From Brienomyrus brachyistius (lineage: Eukaryota; Chordata; Actinopteri; Osteoglossiformes; Mormyridae), in NCBI RefSeq assembly GCF_023856365.1, contig NC_064550.1:18725629-18789628 (forward strand): a DNA stretch of 64,000 bases. The letters are read 5' to 3'. A program made the position numbers and the translations under genes. Shown in pieces: positions 49,664 through 61,000 of this stretch. Under the pieces are notes generated by a model. The model worked only from the letters and a program-made list of their open reading frames with translations, was not told the DNA's origin and searched no databases. How positions within the stretch are numbered: the first letter of the stretch is position 1; every line of letters begins with the position of its first letter.

Positions 49664-50789
49664 TGCCATTGTATCTGTGATGAAGGTACTTAAATTTCAG
49701 TTAAGTACAATTTGGTTGCGAGATATATTGATTAAAACTAAGCTGTGTGCTTCATTTTGCATTTAAGCACTTTCTAAATGACTCTTGCTGCTGAAATTAA
49801 TAATAGAGAAAACCAGAGAATTAGCTAAAGGCATAGATATGTATTTAATTTTTCTGTTGAGGTTCAGTTTATATAAAAATATTATATAAAAACCAATAGC
49901 TTGATATTTAGCTTTTCCAAAACCCCCCCTATCAATGTCTTTAGCTTTTAGTCTTATTTTAAGTGTCAGCTATGTGTGGAGCATGCTACATGCTACATGC
50001 TACATGCTACAATTGAAAATATGGCTAATTCCTACAAAGAGAAAGAAAATATGGTCAATTTGTAATTTCTATAAAAAAAACAAAACTGGGGTCACCTCTG
50101 TTGTAACTTGTTCAGTCAGCCATTAAACACCGATTGTCTCCTCTTTAAAATGGTGGCATGTGACCTCAGTGAGTGAGAGGACATTTTGGTGCAGCGTGTG
50201 ACACGCACGCACACATACGTCAGCATGCCAAATTGACTTTGTCTCGTTCCTTCTTTCCAGTTTGTTTTGCACTTAACCTGCCAACGCAGTTCATCAGTCA
50301 ACATTCAGTTTGATTCGATTTAATATTTTGCTCCTCGTAATCGTGTTATATCAAACACTTTATGGCTTTAATATATTAAAAAGTAATTTCAGCTAAATAA
50401 CTAAACGGATAAATCATAGGATTATAGCCGTATTTGTACAATGTGTGAAATCTGTTTCGTTCGTGTTTATTTCCCAAAAGTAAATAGAGTTGCCGCAAAA
50501 CTGAATGTACTGAACATCCCGAACGTGCACTGTAAATAACATTACATTTCTTCTAACAGAGAGACCTATTTGGTAGCAATGCAAAGTTATTCTGACCTTT
50601 TATAGAGTCTCGACTTTCAAGAGAGTGTTAACTGACAGACGCCTCTGAATATTTCCTGTTGAGATAACTTTAAGACTGTAAAACCTATAAATAAAGAAAA
50701 TGCATCACAAACCCTTGTGCTCCATGGGGGGGGGGGGGGCGACTTGGATGTGCCCTTCACCCCCCCCCCCACCCCTTTAAGTGGGGTAG
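49664..50789. other. AT-rich sequence, no gene seen
   Basis: ATGCTAC is repeated four times at 49983-50010. A 14-G run (50726-50739) and C run (50761-50770) lie before the CpG-rich region. Confidence 0.45.
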
Positions 50790-51180
50790 ATGTTATTTCG
50801 GCCACAGGTGAAAGGTTCGGTGACGGGGGCCGGGTGGATTTGGCAGGACACTGGGCTCTGCTTCCCTCGGGGCGGCCAGTGAAGCCAGTGCAGCTGGGGA
50901 CACGGGTGGGCGCGGGGGCCGCGAAAGTTTGGCCAGCAAGGAACTGGGCCGCCCCCTTATGGCGCTGGCACAGCTGGTACAGCCCTGCCCAGACCCGCTA
51001 GCCACAGCAGCGCCGACCCAGACGGACGAGCTCCGAGCACAGAGGCGGCAACAGCCACACCGATTGTTTTAATCCGGAAGAATTAAAGAAGAGGAGGGAC
51101 ACCAGCAACGGGGGGGCCATGAATAAGGGAGGCGTGGAGAGCTTGCTCCGACCAGCCAGGTGAGACAGGGTCCGGGCTAG
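50790..51180 (+). promoter_or_regulatory. CpG-rich candidate promoter and first exon of the microRNA host transcript
   Basis: By hand count this stretch holds about 25 CpG dinucleotides in under 400 bp, denser than most of the surrounding AT-rich DNA. It ends at CAG|GTGAGAC (51159/51160), a good splice donor. An ATG at 51119 in a reasonable context opens a 14-codon frame (MNKGGVESLLRPAR) that stops at the donor if unspliced; I do not recognise this peptide. The mir-100 hairpin starts about 6.5 kb downstream on the same strand, so the region could start the primary transcript. It could equally be the first exon of an unrelated gene, or simply GC-rich intron. CpG depletion is weaker in fish than in mammals, which lowers the weight of the CpG count. 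Confidence 0.3.
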
Positions 51181-51239
51181 AAGCATCCTCATCCTCCTAA
51201 CATCAGCTCACAGCCATTTTGAAAAGGGGGGGGGGGGGG

Positions 51240-51607
51240 AGTAGCTGTTCTCGAATTCTACGTGGCACGGGCTGGTCCGAGACTTCGGTAAAATGCGGGA
51301 GGGCGCCGAGCTGAGAGGAAACACTCTGGTTGTGTAGTCTGGAGATGGTATGTTTGGGAAAAAAAGCCAAATCCCGACACCGATACTCTCCTCTCAGTCG
51401 CCCATTTCCGTTCGCAACCCTTTTTTAACATCGTTTTCTTTTCCTCCTTTTTTAATCCTCTGCTTTTTCGCAGTCCCATTCTTTTTCATCCCTGTGTTAA
51501 AATGTATTTATTTTTTAATTGCGCCTCCGTCTGTTAGTGTCCGTCCGAAGCAGCTCTGCCTTTTCTCTCTCCCCCTCCCACTGCCTGCCCCCTTTTTCTT
51601 CCTTTTC

Positions 51608-51638
<31 letters not shown>

Positions 51639-52210
51639 TTTTAGCTTGGTTCATGGTAGTTCAAGACAAAAGGAAACAGCATCTGAATTTTGGCACCGCG
51701 ATGGAAAGTCAGATCCGTGGCCAAGGATCCTGCGGGGATCCAAAAAATTAAACTGAACGAAATGCCAAAAAGATGAGACAAAAAAAATCACCACCCTTTC
51801 CTCTGCATGGTCACAAATTCCACTTTTTCTGCGGCAAGTCCAGAAAGTCCGCCGCGGCCGGGTGTCGCCTTAACTCTACCTTCTGTCTCTTTTTTCCCCC
51901 TTTATTTCCTTTTCTTTCCTTAGATCTAAATCCGTTGCATTTTTCGGGTTTTGTCCTCCCTGGGACTTGAAGAAGAGACGTCTGCACGCCAGAGAGAGAG
52001 CGGCTGCGCTCTGGGGGCAGTCTGCCGATTGCGTGGTGTTTTTGTGCTTGTTAGAAATGCTGCTGTCATTATTAGACTGTCCTCGTTTTGTGGGAACTGG
52101 CCTCGGTACCGAAGAGCTCGAGCCGATCGAATAGGTCGTGTTTTTTTTTTTTTGGTATTTGTGTGTGTGTGTGGGTGTGTGTGTGGGTGTGTGTGTATGT
52201 AGATTAAAAA
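51240..52210. other. Mixed region after the CpG-rich block: T-rich and CpG-containing segments
   Basis: Follows a 14-G run (51226-51239). It alternates CpG-bearing segments (51260-51420, 51690-51740, 51840-51870, 51960-52135) with T-rich pyrimidine tracts, an (ATT)n array at 51611-51637 and a GT array near 52160-52199. It may extend the candidate promoter, but no TATA box, exon or coding frame stands out. Confidence 0.3.
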
Positions 52211-55200
52211 GGACTACGTGCTCACTCGTTTCTGTGTATCTTTAAGTGTCCGTTTCTATTTAATTTATTTTTGCTCTGTTATCTCATGCAGTCCCAGTGT
52301 CTGTGTCCTTTTTTCATTGCAGGTTTTTAATACGTCGATCCTTTGGCCTACTCAGACCCCCAGTCAGACTCTATTTTGATGTGACGCGAATTCCGGCCGC
52401 TCCCGCGAAACTCCAAAGTGCACCAACGGGACATCGGACACAGTATGACACTTCTCTCATGTAATTCCTCTTCTGGTCACTTCTCCCACTGAGCTTGTGA
52501 AATGTCGTTTTCGGGGTTCAGCTTGGCGGCTGGTTTCTGTCCTGATAGCTCAGTCTGTGCCATCAATGCGCAGAGAGTGGAGTTATAAAATGCTGATGAG
52601 AAAATACAGCTCCGTAAATGTTCAGCAAGTTGTACATTTGGAGGTTTTGCTCTGAAAACCAGTAGTGTTTGTAAGATATTTCTGTTTTAACTTGTTGTTA
52701 AAAATGAATAATTCACAAACACTGGAAAATATTAATATTATGGTTAATGACATGCGAAATATTCAATTAAGCAAATGGTCAGTTGCGTGGCCTCATTGTT
52801 TGAATTGCTTTCGCTCAGTTGTGTTGTCTTGGTGGTCTTTAGCGTAAAGGTTTTCTGTTTCAGCAAATTAAATTTAATGTCGGTCTGTAAAGCTAAAATT
52901 CCAGTTTCACTGCACCGGATCAGAAAACTGCCCTGTCTGATATTCTTTTCGGTAAATAATATTTATAACTATGGGCATTAAAACTAATAACTAACCTAAT
53001 TAATTTAAATTTAAATCTTGAAATTTTTCATAGTCATTACATGTATATTTCATTTTGTATATTGTATTCTATTATATGTGACTTTTTCTGCAGCAAAATA
53101 CTTTGGTTTTTTATCACTTTTTTTCATAGTTGAAAGGCTACTTTTAGCATTTTACATTAGATGCTAAAATATCCGTGATTCCAGTATGATATAACAAATG
53201 TAGCAGAAATTGCTATTATAAATGAATTTATGACAGTATGTAACATTACTTGTTTTCCGTGGTCCCTTCACGTGCTTTTTTTAAACTTTATTTCAAAGTT
53301 AGATAAGATAAGGTAACACTTGTTTGATCCCATGGGGAAATTCTTCAAGCCTGTTTGTTTACCTGTATTACAGGTTTGCAGTAACCGTTAAAGGTGTTTT
53401 TAATTATCAGATTTATTGACAAGTGGAGAAAAAAATGTTTAAGTGCAGGTGATAAAGGCTGATCCGGATATCGACTTATACAGAATTTATCTTTGCAAAA
53501 ACTGTTTATCTTAACACTGCATGGGCAGCAATTTAAATGTGATTGTATTTGGTGTTCAGTAGTGGTCAGATATTCACTCTCCGTATGGCCCTCTGTCCCT
53601 CTGAGTTAAAGTAACTTAACAGCAGTTATTGATTTGGAATATGAGTGCACACTGCAGCGTCGCAGATGTTAGTGCAGTCGATTTCCTGCAGCCTCACTGT
53701 TTTTACGAGCTGACCCCAACCCATGTGAACCTCATGTCCTGGTCGCAAGTGCTTATGATCCAGACCATGTAATAATTTAATCCAACCTTTTGTTTTCATG
53801 AATCATCCTCTGAAACACTGACACCCCCTAATTCTGGATGCGCATTAACATGTCTTGAGTAGCTGAGTCACTTAATGCGGTGCATAAAAGGCATTGCGCT
53901 TCAGACAAAGAACGAAAGATCTCAGACGTGCTGGGAAAGTATTACGCAGATTTTGGAGTGTGGGGCAAATATTTTATGCTTGGAAGAGAAAATAGTTTCA
54001 CATGTATTATTTATTGGTTGTGTACCGATGAGGATTGTTGCAGGGCCACAGATATTTCAGAAGTTATCAATGTACATCACTGATACTTGAATGCACATGG
54101 TAAATTATTGCATTTCATCCTGCATATTTGCCCAGGTTTCTCATTCCTGCTGCACTTGCATGCGATGCAAGGGGATGGCTTTATGGGAGCAAGGGTGCTA
54201 CTGCATAGATATCTCTGATCGTCAAGTGAGCCGAATCGTATATTGGCATTGGTACAACCGAATAGTCTGCTGTAGTAAAATTTGTTAACTTTTCAGTTCT
54301 GAATTGGAATCAGACCAGAAAAGTCAAGCAGCAAAGTGTTCAAATATTTTGAAATCTTTAAACAAAAGGTGTGACACTCAGCAAATTTATAGCAATATTA
54401 AATGTTGTTTATGTAATTTATTGATGTGTGGAATGGTTTTAAAAACATGCTGAGCTTCGGGGCCGATATATAATTGTTTAGCCGTTGACACCTGTAGGAA
54501 ATAATAGTTTTTTTTTCAGCCTGTGATAGTGCACGTCTGGGAGCGAGTGAGTGGTCATGTGATGCAGAATGGTTCTTCTTTATACTTGAGATGCTTTAGA
54601 ATATGTATTGTCTTACAATAAGGTCATTAAAACTCTTGGGAGCAGTTATCCCCGTCTTCACCCTGGACCTTACAGACACAGGGACAAAGCTATTTTTAGG
54701 TGAATGCCCCTCTGAGCCTGTCATCCAACTTATACATGAACTGTATGTTTGTTGACATTTTAATTAGTGAACAGCATGACGAGTTTCACACTCACATACT
54801 CCATTTACTTAATTTTTGTGGCCTTTTTTTCAGAATTGCCAAATGGATTCAGTCTTAATTTAACTTCTTCCTTTTCTGTGTTAAATCTCTTATTTTACCT
54901 TATTTTAAAGGAACATCTAACATTATAGGCAAGACAGTTACATTACTTGAAATTACTTGAATATGTTACTTGAATTTTGACCTACGAATCTGACCTATGA
55001 CATAATGAAAATTATGGAGCAGATGCTGCACACGTAATCTGCAGGGTTTTCTACAACCAAAAAACTTTAAATAGAAAAATACCTTAGATTGAAGAACAGC
55101 TGCAGGAGGAGTGGGGGTCCCATATTAATACGGAACATAATCAGCCTGGAATTTCATTCTGCTTTTATTTATTTTTCACCAACAAGACATAAAATACATT

Positions 55201-55437
55201 ATTCAGTTGCATTTTATTTGACAACATTTTTTTTCAGAGCAAGAATTCTAAATTCTGTTTTTGTTATGGAATAATAATTATCATCATTACAATATTTAAA
55301 CCATTTTGTATTTCTCTTTGTGTGCCGATTAGGAGAAAATGTAACTTTCCGTGGATCTTTGTCAAATAAATGCAAAAAACTGCATTATCTATATTCTCAG
55401 GAATCAGATCATTAAACATTTAAATTTGCCACCCTCC

Positions 55438-55442
<5 letters not shown>
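52211..55442. other. AT-rich unique sequence, no gene seen
   Basis: A LINE-tail-like piece lies at 53308-53350 (TTTGATCCCATGGGGAAATT). No exon or RNA gene is recognised. Confidence 0.4.

Positions 55443-55496
<54 letters not shown>
55443..55496 (+). repeat. (TA)n microsatellite
   Basis: Uninterrupted TA dinucleotides, followed after a few bases by a short (CA)n. Confidence 0.96.
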
Positions 55497-55499
<3 letters not shown>

Positions 55500-56748
55500 T
55501 ATACACACACACACACATTTTAATGGAAATACATGTATAAGTGTGGAATATCTGCAAATATATGATATTGCATGAATGTTATGCATTTATTAATTAATGT
55601 AGGTCTTTGTCTTCATATTTACAAGACATTAAATACACCATGTTATTGGATGAATAATGAGCCATTGAGCTAAAGCACCTTTGAAACATAAAGTTTGAAG
55701 TTGTTAATGGATGAGTTCATTCCCATTGGGAACATTATTGCATTGTTGCACTTTATGCATTTTTTTATGTCAGTTTTACACAAACCTCTTTGAGATCCAT
55801 ATTTAATTTTATTAATGTTGCAGCAGTGGGATTTTGGGTCAAATTTTACTACAGTTCCCTAGTTGTGACTTGTACAATAATTCTTGGAGGTCACACACAG
55901 ACCACAGACTGTGGAGATGGGAGATGTTATTCCGGGTCATGCTAGTCCCGGTTTGTTGGCAGAATTCACTTCCTGCTGTGAAATCAATGATTTCACATCA
56001 GCGTAGCTTGAGTTCCCCATTATCAAAATTTTTGAAAGGCTGATGCATAGAAAATATAATTTTGCAGCAGTTGTTTTTTATTTGCTTGGTGGTGCGCCGT
56101 TTGTACAGAGAGGAGTACGACACGATGGAGCCGATCATTCAGCAAAGAGCCGATGGCTTCCTTTTGTTGGGGAGTTTTGAATTCAGTTACGGTACAGACA
56201 GTGGCGTCTGTATGTGAACAATGCCAGGAAAGAGCTGGATGTGTCATCAGTATTGGGCAAACAAGATAAAACGAAACCTAAATACAAATAAAATAAACCT
56301 GGCATTTGTCGTGCGTGGACAGTCTATGTGGAGTCGGCGAATTAAAAAATGAGTTGAAATGCCGCAGCTTCTTTGCTGTGGTGCCACATTTGTCATGTGA
56401 CCCAGGCCTCTGTTCCTCTGGTGCCATGCGCTGAGTCTTTCTCAGTTGGCCCATTGCGTCGAGGACGTCGACACAAACAATGGCCACTGAGCCAAAGCGC
56501 AGCTATTCTCCACCACTCACCGGCACCCGCTTTACGGGGCAAGTGTGCGAGATCGATGGTGCGCTCCCAAAAAAAATGGCTCGTTTGTCCCAAACACCTA
56601 CTTCTTGTCGTCCTCTTGAGAGGAAATGGAAGTGAAATTGCAAAGATGTTCTCTGATGTGAGTTTCAACAGCCTGTACTATAAAGGCAGGGCTTTAAATT
56701 TGAAACTAAATGATTCTCTGAAGTAGTCCTGTACATTCTGGCCAAATA
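55497..56748. other. Unique sequence, no gene seen
   Basis: No recognised feature. Confidence 0.4.
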
Positions 56749-56914
56749 TATCCTATCCATCTACCCATCCATCCATCTATCTGTTTTCTATACCCACTGG
56801 TCCAATGCAGGGTGTTGGGGGTCCGGTGTCTTTCCAGGAAGATACGGGACAAGGCAGGGAATAACCCAGGACATGGGCGCCATCCCTTCGCAGGGCACAA
56901 GCGCCATTCACACC
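56749..56914 (-). mobile_element. L2-type LINE 3' end, reversed
   Basis: (CATC)n, TCTGTTTTCTATACCCACTG, GGGAATAACCCAGGACATGG and CGCCATCCCTTCGCAGGGCA give the L2 3' end in reverse, longer than the copy at 23506. It lies about 0.75 kb upstream of mir-100. Confidence 0.78.
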
Positions 56915-57654
56915 TATTTCCCACTTTCAATAATCCTACATCCATAAAACAAGGGGCCTCATTACCCGCAAGCAGTCACTTGTAATCTTATTTGTTTTCA
57001 GTCCTAATTCGATGTGCCCAGAACATACATTAGTGTCAAATTAGCGAAACACCACATTGATTTCAATTAATGTATTTATTGAGAGGTGCAGAAGGGGGAA
57101 AGTGGGTGTCCATTAGTTACAGAAAGCGTATCTGGTGGCACAGATAGTTGGTATTGCACGTTGGTCAGAGGTGGACAGAACCTCGATAAAATTCAGTTTT
57201 ACTTACCCCGGAAGCAAGGGGTTCCGTTTTTATCTTTTGCTTATAAAATATCAATGCAGAGCAGAATCAGAAAGGATTATATAGTACCATCCATTCTTGA
57301 AATTTTTAAATGATCAGCTCAACAATCTCCCGGCAAAAAAAAAAAAAACAAGAATCTCGTAACACTTCTGGTAACCTGCTTCCTTCGTGAATAGTGCTTT
57401 ACGTGTCTTGCCGTCATGGATATTTGTACAAATATGTTATTTCTTAACAAAACAAATAAAATATTAAGTTGATAGGTTGTTAGCATCAAGAATTAAGCAA
57501 AAGCTTGCAATAGCTAAATCTGTCTGAGTAAGGTAATATAATGGGTTGAGTCTTGAATTAGCGTCCCGTTTTACGACCACAGACCCGAGAGCGTCTGCGG
57601 GGAGCCCCAGCAGCCTTGTGGTTTCTTCCGTACCCCCCAAGAAGACCCCCGCCT
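56915..57654. other. Unique sequence upstream of mir-100
   Basis: AT-rich to about 57540, then GC- and CpG-richer toward the hairpin. No other hairpin of microRNA quality is seen. Confidence 0.4.
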
Positions 57655-57727
57655 GTCTCCACAAACCCGTAGATCCGAACTTGTGGTGACTGAGCTCACA
57701 AGCTCGCATCTATAGGCCTGTGGGGCC
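57655..57727 (+). ncRNA. mir100: microRNA precursor mir-100
   Basis: The 5' arm product (57664-57685, 22 nt) matches vertebrate miR-100-5p over its full length; it begins AACCCGTAGATCCGAA. Base 16 is A, which separates miR-100 from miR-99a (T there). The 3' arm (57699-57720) resembles miR-100-3p, with several substitutions from the human form that I remember (for example CTCGC where human has CTTGT). The stem closes with CCACA (57659-57663) against TGTGG (57719-57723), continues through GTAGAT/ATCTAT and ACTTGTG/CACAAG, and leaves a short loop. miR-100 belongs to the miR-99/100 family, loaded into Argonaute in the cytoplasm to repress mRNAs, with mTOR and IGF-pathway targets known in vertebrates. 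It lies upstream of let-7a on the same strand and is probably processed from the same primary transcript. Identity is seen directly; expression is inferred. Confidence 0.97.
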
Positions 57728-57960
57728 AGAGCGCATGCACCCAGCCACACTCATCCTTAACTAACCCTAACCCGCCCCCCTCCTCCCCGCCCAGGGTCAG
57801 TCACTGAGTCAAATGGGAGACGAGGGGCTTAACTCTCAGGAAGATGTGAAACGCAAACATGGTGGGTTGGGCCCATATAGTCCCCCTGTGAGAAGAGAGA
57901 GCCTCGACCTCACCCTGAGGTTCCTCTCACGCCGCGTCTACGGACTGTCCGACTGCGTGC

Positions 57961-58041
57961 ACTCGGGCTGAGGTAGTAGGTTGTATAGTTTAGCATTACA
58001 CCCCGGGAGATGACTGTACAGCCTCCTAGCTTTCCCTGGGT
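57961..58041 (+). ncRNA. let7a: microRNA precursor let-7a (let-7a-2 type)
   Basis: The mature 5' arm is at 57969-57990 and matches let-7a at all 22 positions (begins TGAGGTAGTAGGTTGTATAG). let-7c would have G at position 19 and let-7e G at position 9. The 3' arm at 58014-58035 (CTGTACAGCCTCCTAGCTTT...) matches the let-7a-2-3p that I know from human, which assigns it to the copy linked with mir-100 and mir-125b-1. The lower stem pairs 57961-57967 with 58035-58041. The terminal loop keeps GGAG at 58006-58009, the motif recognised by the LIN28 zinc knuckles, followed by GAT, so LIN28 control of processing is likely. let-7 drives differentiation by repressing targets such as lin28, ras and hmga2. 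Its hairpin starts about 235 bp after the mir-100 hairpin. Confidence 0.98.
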
Positions 58042-61000
58042 CATGCCCAACACTGACCGCGGCAGCATACGTCAGACATGGCAGGAAACCAGCCTGCGGT
58101 CCCTTCACCCCATATCACCCCGTCTCCACAGGGCCCGGCTCGGTGGCCCGGCCAAAAAATTCAGCAGACACCCAGCTCTGTAGTTTCACACCTAAACATT
58201 GTGATATGAGTGTTTTGGGTGGGGTCTTTGGAACTAGCTTGTGGGACGAAGCAGGTGTGAAGATGGTGGCGTAACCAGAAATTCCGGACCGCTTCTGCCT
58301 AACTTGTATGTATTCAAGGGCCCCTGTAAAGGTCTGGACCTCCTGAACCTAGCAGGCTATCAATGCCCTCACACTGTGCCCCTGACTGTAGAACAGGGTC
58401 CTAGAACGGCTGCAAGGTGAGAGAACTCAAAGGAAAAGCCTGATGCTCGCCACTAATTCCTCATAGTGAACCACAGATGTGTCTCCCCCCCCCCCCCCAC
58501 AAAAAGACCTCAGCGTCAAGCTGTGAAGCTGAGGAAGCACCAAGGTGTGTCAGGGCAGCAGGCGGGGGCCATTCTCAGGCTGCACCATTCCATTGTTCAG
58601 ATCGGGCCCCATCGGGCCCCGTCAGGCCCCAGAAGCACCAGCTATGTGCGACTGCCTTTTGATTGGCTACGCTCTACTTACAGCCCGACTGCCTGTCACT
58701 CCATCTCCTTCCAGCTTCCGAACGAACTCCGTGATTACAGTACACCTCCACTCTGGCCCCCATTTATCTTTGAAGTATAATGGCTGCAGCAGATCTTATA
58801 TCTAATTTCATAATCTCTCCACAAGTTTTATAACGTAGATACTTATTTAGTAGCTGATATATTTATCTGAAGGGGGAAAAAAAACAGAATTCTCGGATTT
58901 GTGAAAGTCCTAATTCCAGTTTGTGTGTTTTAATGGTCATTGTTCATAGATTGTGTCGATGTTAGACATATATGGGCTGGAGCATGTGGCTAAGGCTGTA
59001 GTTCTCTGGTGCCAACTTAATTGAGACTCGTCAATGGTAACTCAACGTTCAGAAGAGGTTAGAGTTATAATTATAAAACTGTTTTGCTACAGAGGTGCCT
59101 ATGTGGGCATTGATGTCATGAACTAGAATGCAGTCCGGTGGCTGCAGTACATACCTGTCCATTACTATAGAGTCTTGTGTTTGTCTGCCCCAAAAATCTC
59201 CTTGCTTCAGTGCTGTAGTGCCTGGTACAGATGGCCGTCACTTAAAGCTATCAGATAACTGTTGATACTGTTCATTTTTCTCGACCGACAGAGAACCGTT
59301 TGCAAGTACTTCCCCAGTTAATTTGGTAGTTTTGGTAGAAATTCTTCTCATATTTTAAAACTTGTATGCAGTTTTTAGCTACTTTCAGTGGATTACGATT
59401 TAATCATTTAGTCATTCGAACCTGTATGGAAATGTGATTTTTCATTTTATTTTAATGTGGCAGTATGAAAGATGTTTCTAGATACTCCAGTATGTAGATT
59501 GTGTGGCTCATGATCTACTAGGACTGTGTAGTGTTGACCCCAAGGTGATTACATTCAGTTCTGATTATTTGTGGGCTGAGTCAATGCATCAGAAATCTTC
59601 AATGTAAACTCCGATTCAATTCAAGTCAGTCAATTACTTGATTTTTATAATCTGAATTCAATCCTTTTTTAACTTCACTGAAAAAATGTACAGATATGAT
59701 CATGGGGTCAGAACATACATTTTTTTTGTTATTGTTAAACAGAATAACATGGCAGCATTAATTGTCATAGAAGGTCAGCTACTGAACTTAGCAGAAAGAA
59801 AGCCTACACACAAAGCAAGGCCGACCGGATTAATATCGCTCATTCTGATAACCAGCTAACTTCTGAGCCACTTGTCGAGTGGGAGGGGGCAGTGAGGGTT
59901 TCCGGCGATGTAACTTCCTAAACTTGTCAGAGCAGATTAGTGAAATGAGATTAGATTGATTTTTAATTCTGTGGAAAACGAAAAATCGATCTGCAGGCCA
60001 GAGTTAATAATGAATTATAAACATGTTCCGGGCCGAACCTTTGAAACCTCTTATAAGTGGTGAATGAGCCTATGAAATCCCACATCTCCCACCACAGAAA
60101 ATGACTGATCATCAAATGCAGTCATCTCTCTTATTTTACTAGTTGTGTTTTTAGCTCTAATGCTACTAGGTTTGAATATTGATGTAGTTTAAATAACGGC
60201 CCGCAGTTTCTACCAAGACTGACACATCAGACTAATGCTGATATCCTGATTTTTAACAAAATATGTGTTAACCCTGATGTATCATGCATCTCTAAGGTTA
60301 ACGTTACTGATCTAGCTAGTTAGCTACCTCAAAGTCTTGACCATTGCTACCATAGCCAACAAATAGCAGGACTTTTTAGTTCTACAAAAGAGAGGCGTGT
60401 CCCAAAAGTATGGTAGCACAAAGCGGATCAGGCAGTTCTTCCTTTATGAATATTAATGCGTCTTACCTTGCCGACCTTCGTTTTTGACAATCGCATGCCA
60501 GAGCTACTACTTTGCGTGTCTACCTGTGACATGTGTAGCTGAACTAGGAACATCTTTAAGGAGAATTTCGAATTAATAATCGATTTATAGCGGCGCGTCT
60601 TTACACCACGGTCTGCCACTCCACGTTTCTATGGCTCTCTTGTCATGTCAGCCTTGTGAAGCAGATTCCAAACTCAGCATCAGAGAGCAGTGCAGGGATC
60701 GTAACCTAAAGAACAGGGCTTGCCGTTGTACCTTTTAGAAAGATACTTTGACCTGAAGTTCTCCAGTGAATCACGCAGCTGTGTAAATGGGAAGACTGCA
60801 CGCTGTATTGAATAAAAGCACAGTAATAATAATACTGACAAGGAACTCCCTGCCCCATTGAATGTAGAGCTGTTGCTGCATTTTTCCCAAATGAAAAAGA
60901 TGACACAACCACTATTTATGGCTGTGGGGGCCAGCTCTGTACACATTACCTAATCACTTAGCCGTGCGGAGAAGAGGGCCGTCACCTCACGACCAAGCAG

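Larger units (their letters stand above)
57655..58041 (+). other. mir-100/let-7a microRNA cluster
   Basis: The two hairpins share strand and order with the bilaterian mir-100/let-7/mir-125 cluster, and their 5' mature ends are 305 bp apart. In human the two hairpins are kilobases apart inside MIR100HG, so this copy is compact. The sequence between them (57728-57960) is GC-rich and holds a short C-rich stretch with CCCTAACCC, and a small imperfect inverted repeat at 57888-57930. I looked for the mir-125b core TCCCTGAGACC on the + strand down to 64000 and did not see it. Co-transcription is inferred from order, strand and spacing. Confidence 0.9.

Noticed and set aside
51119..51163. 14-codon frame MNKGGVESLLRPAR as a gene start
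   Set aside because: Too short and unrecognised. It is mentioned only as part of the candidate first exon.
57759..57775. CTAACCCTAACCC as a telomere-like repeat
   Set aside because: Only about two units, inside a C-rich stretch next to mir-100; no array.
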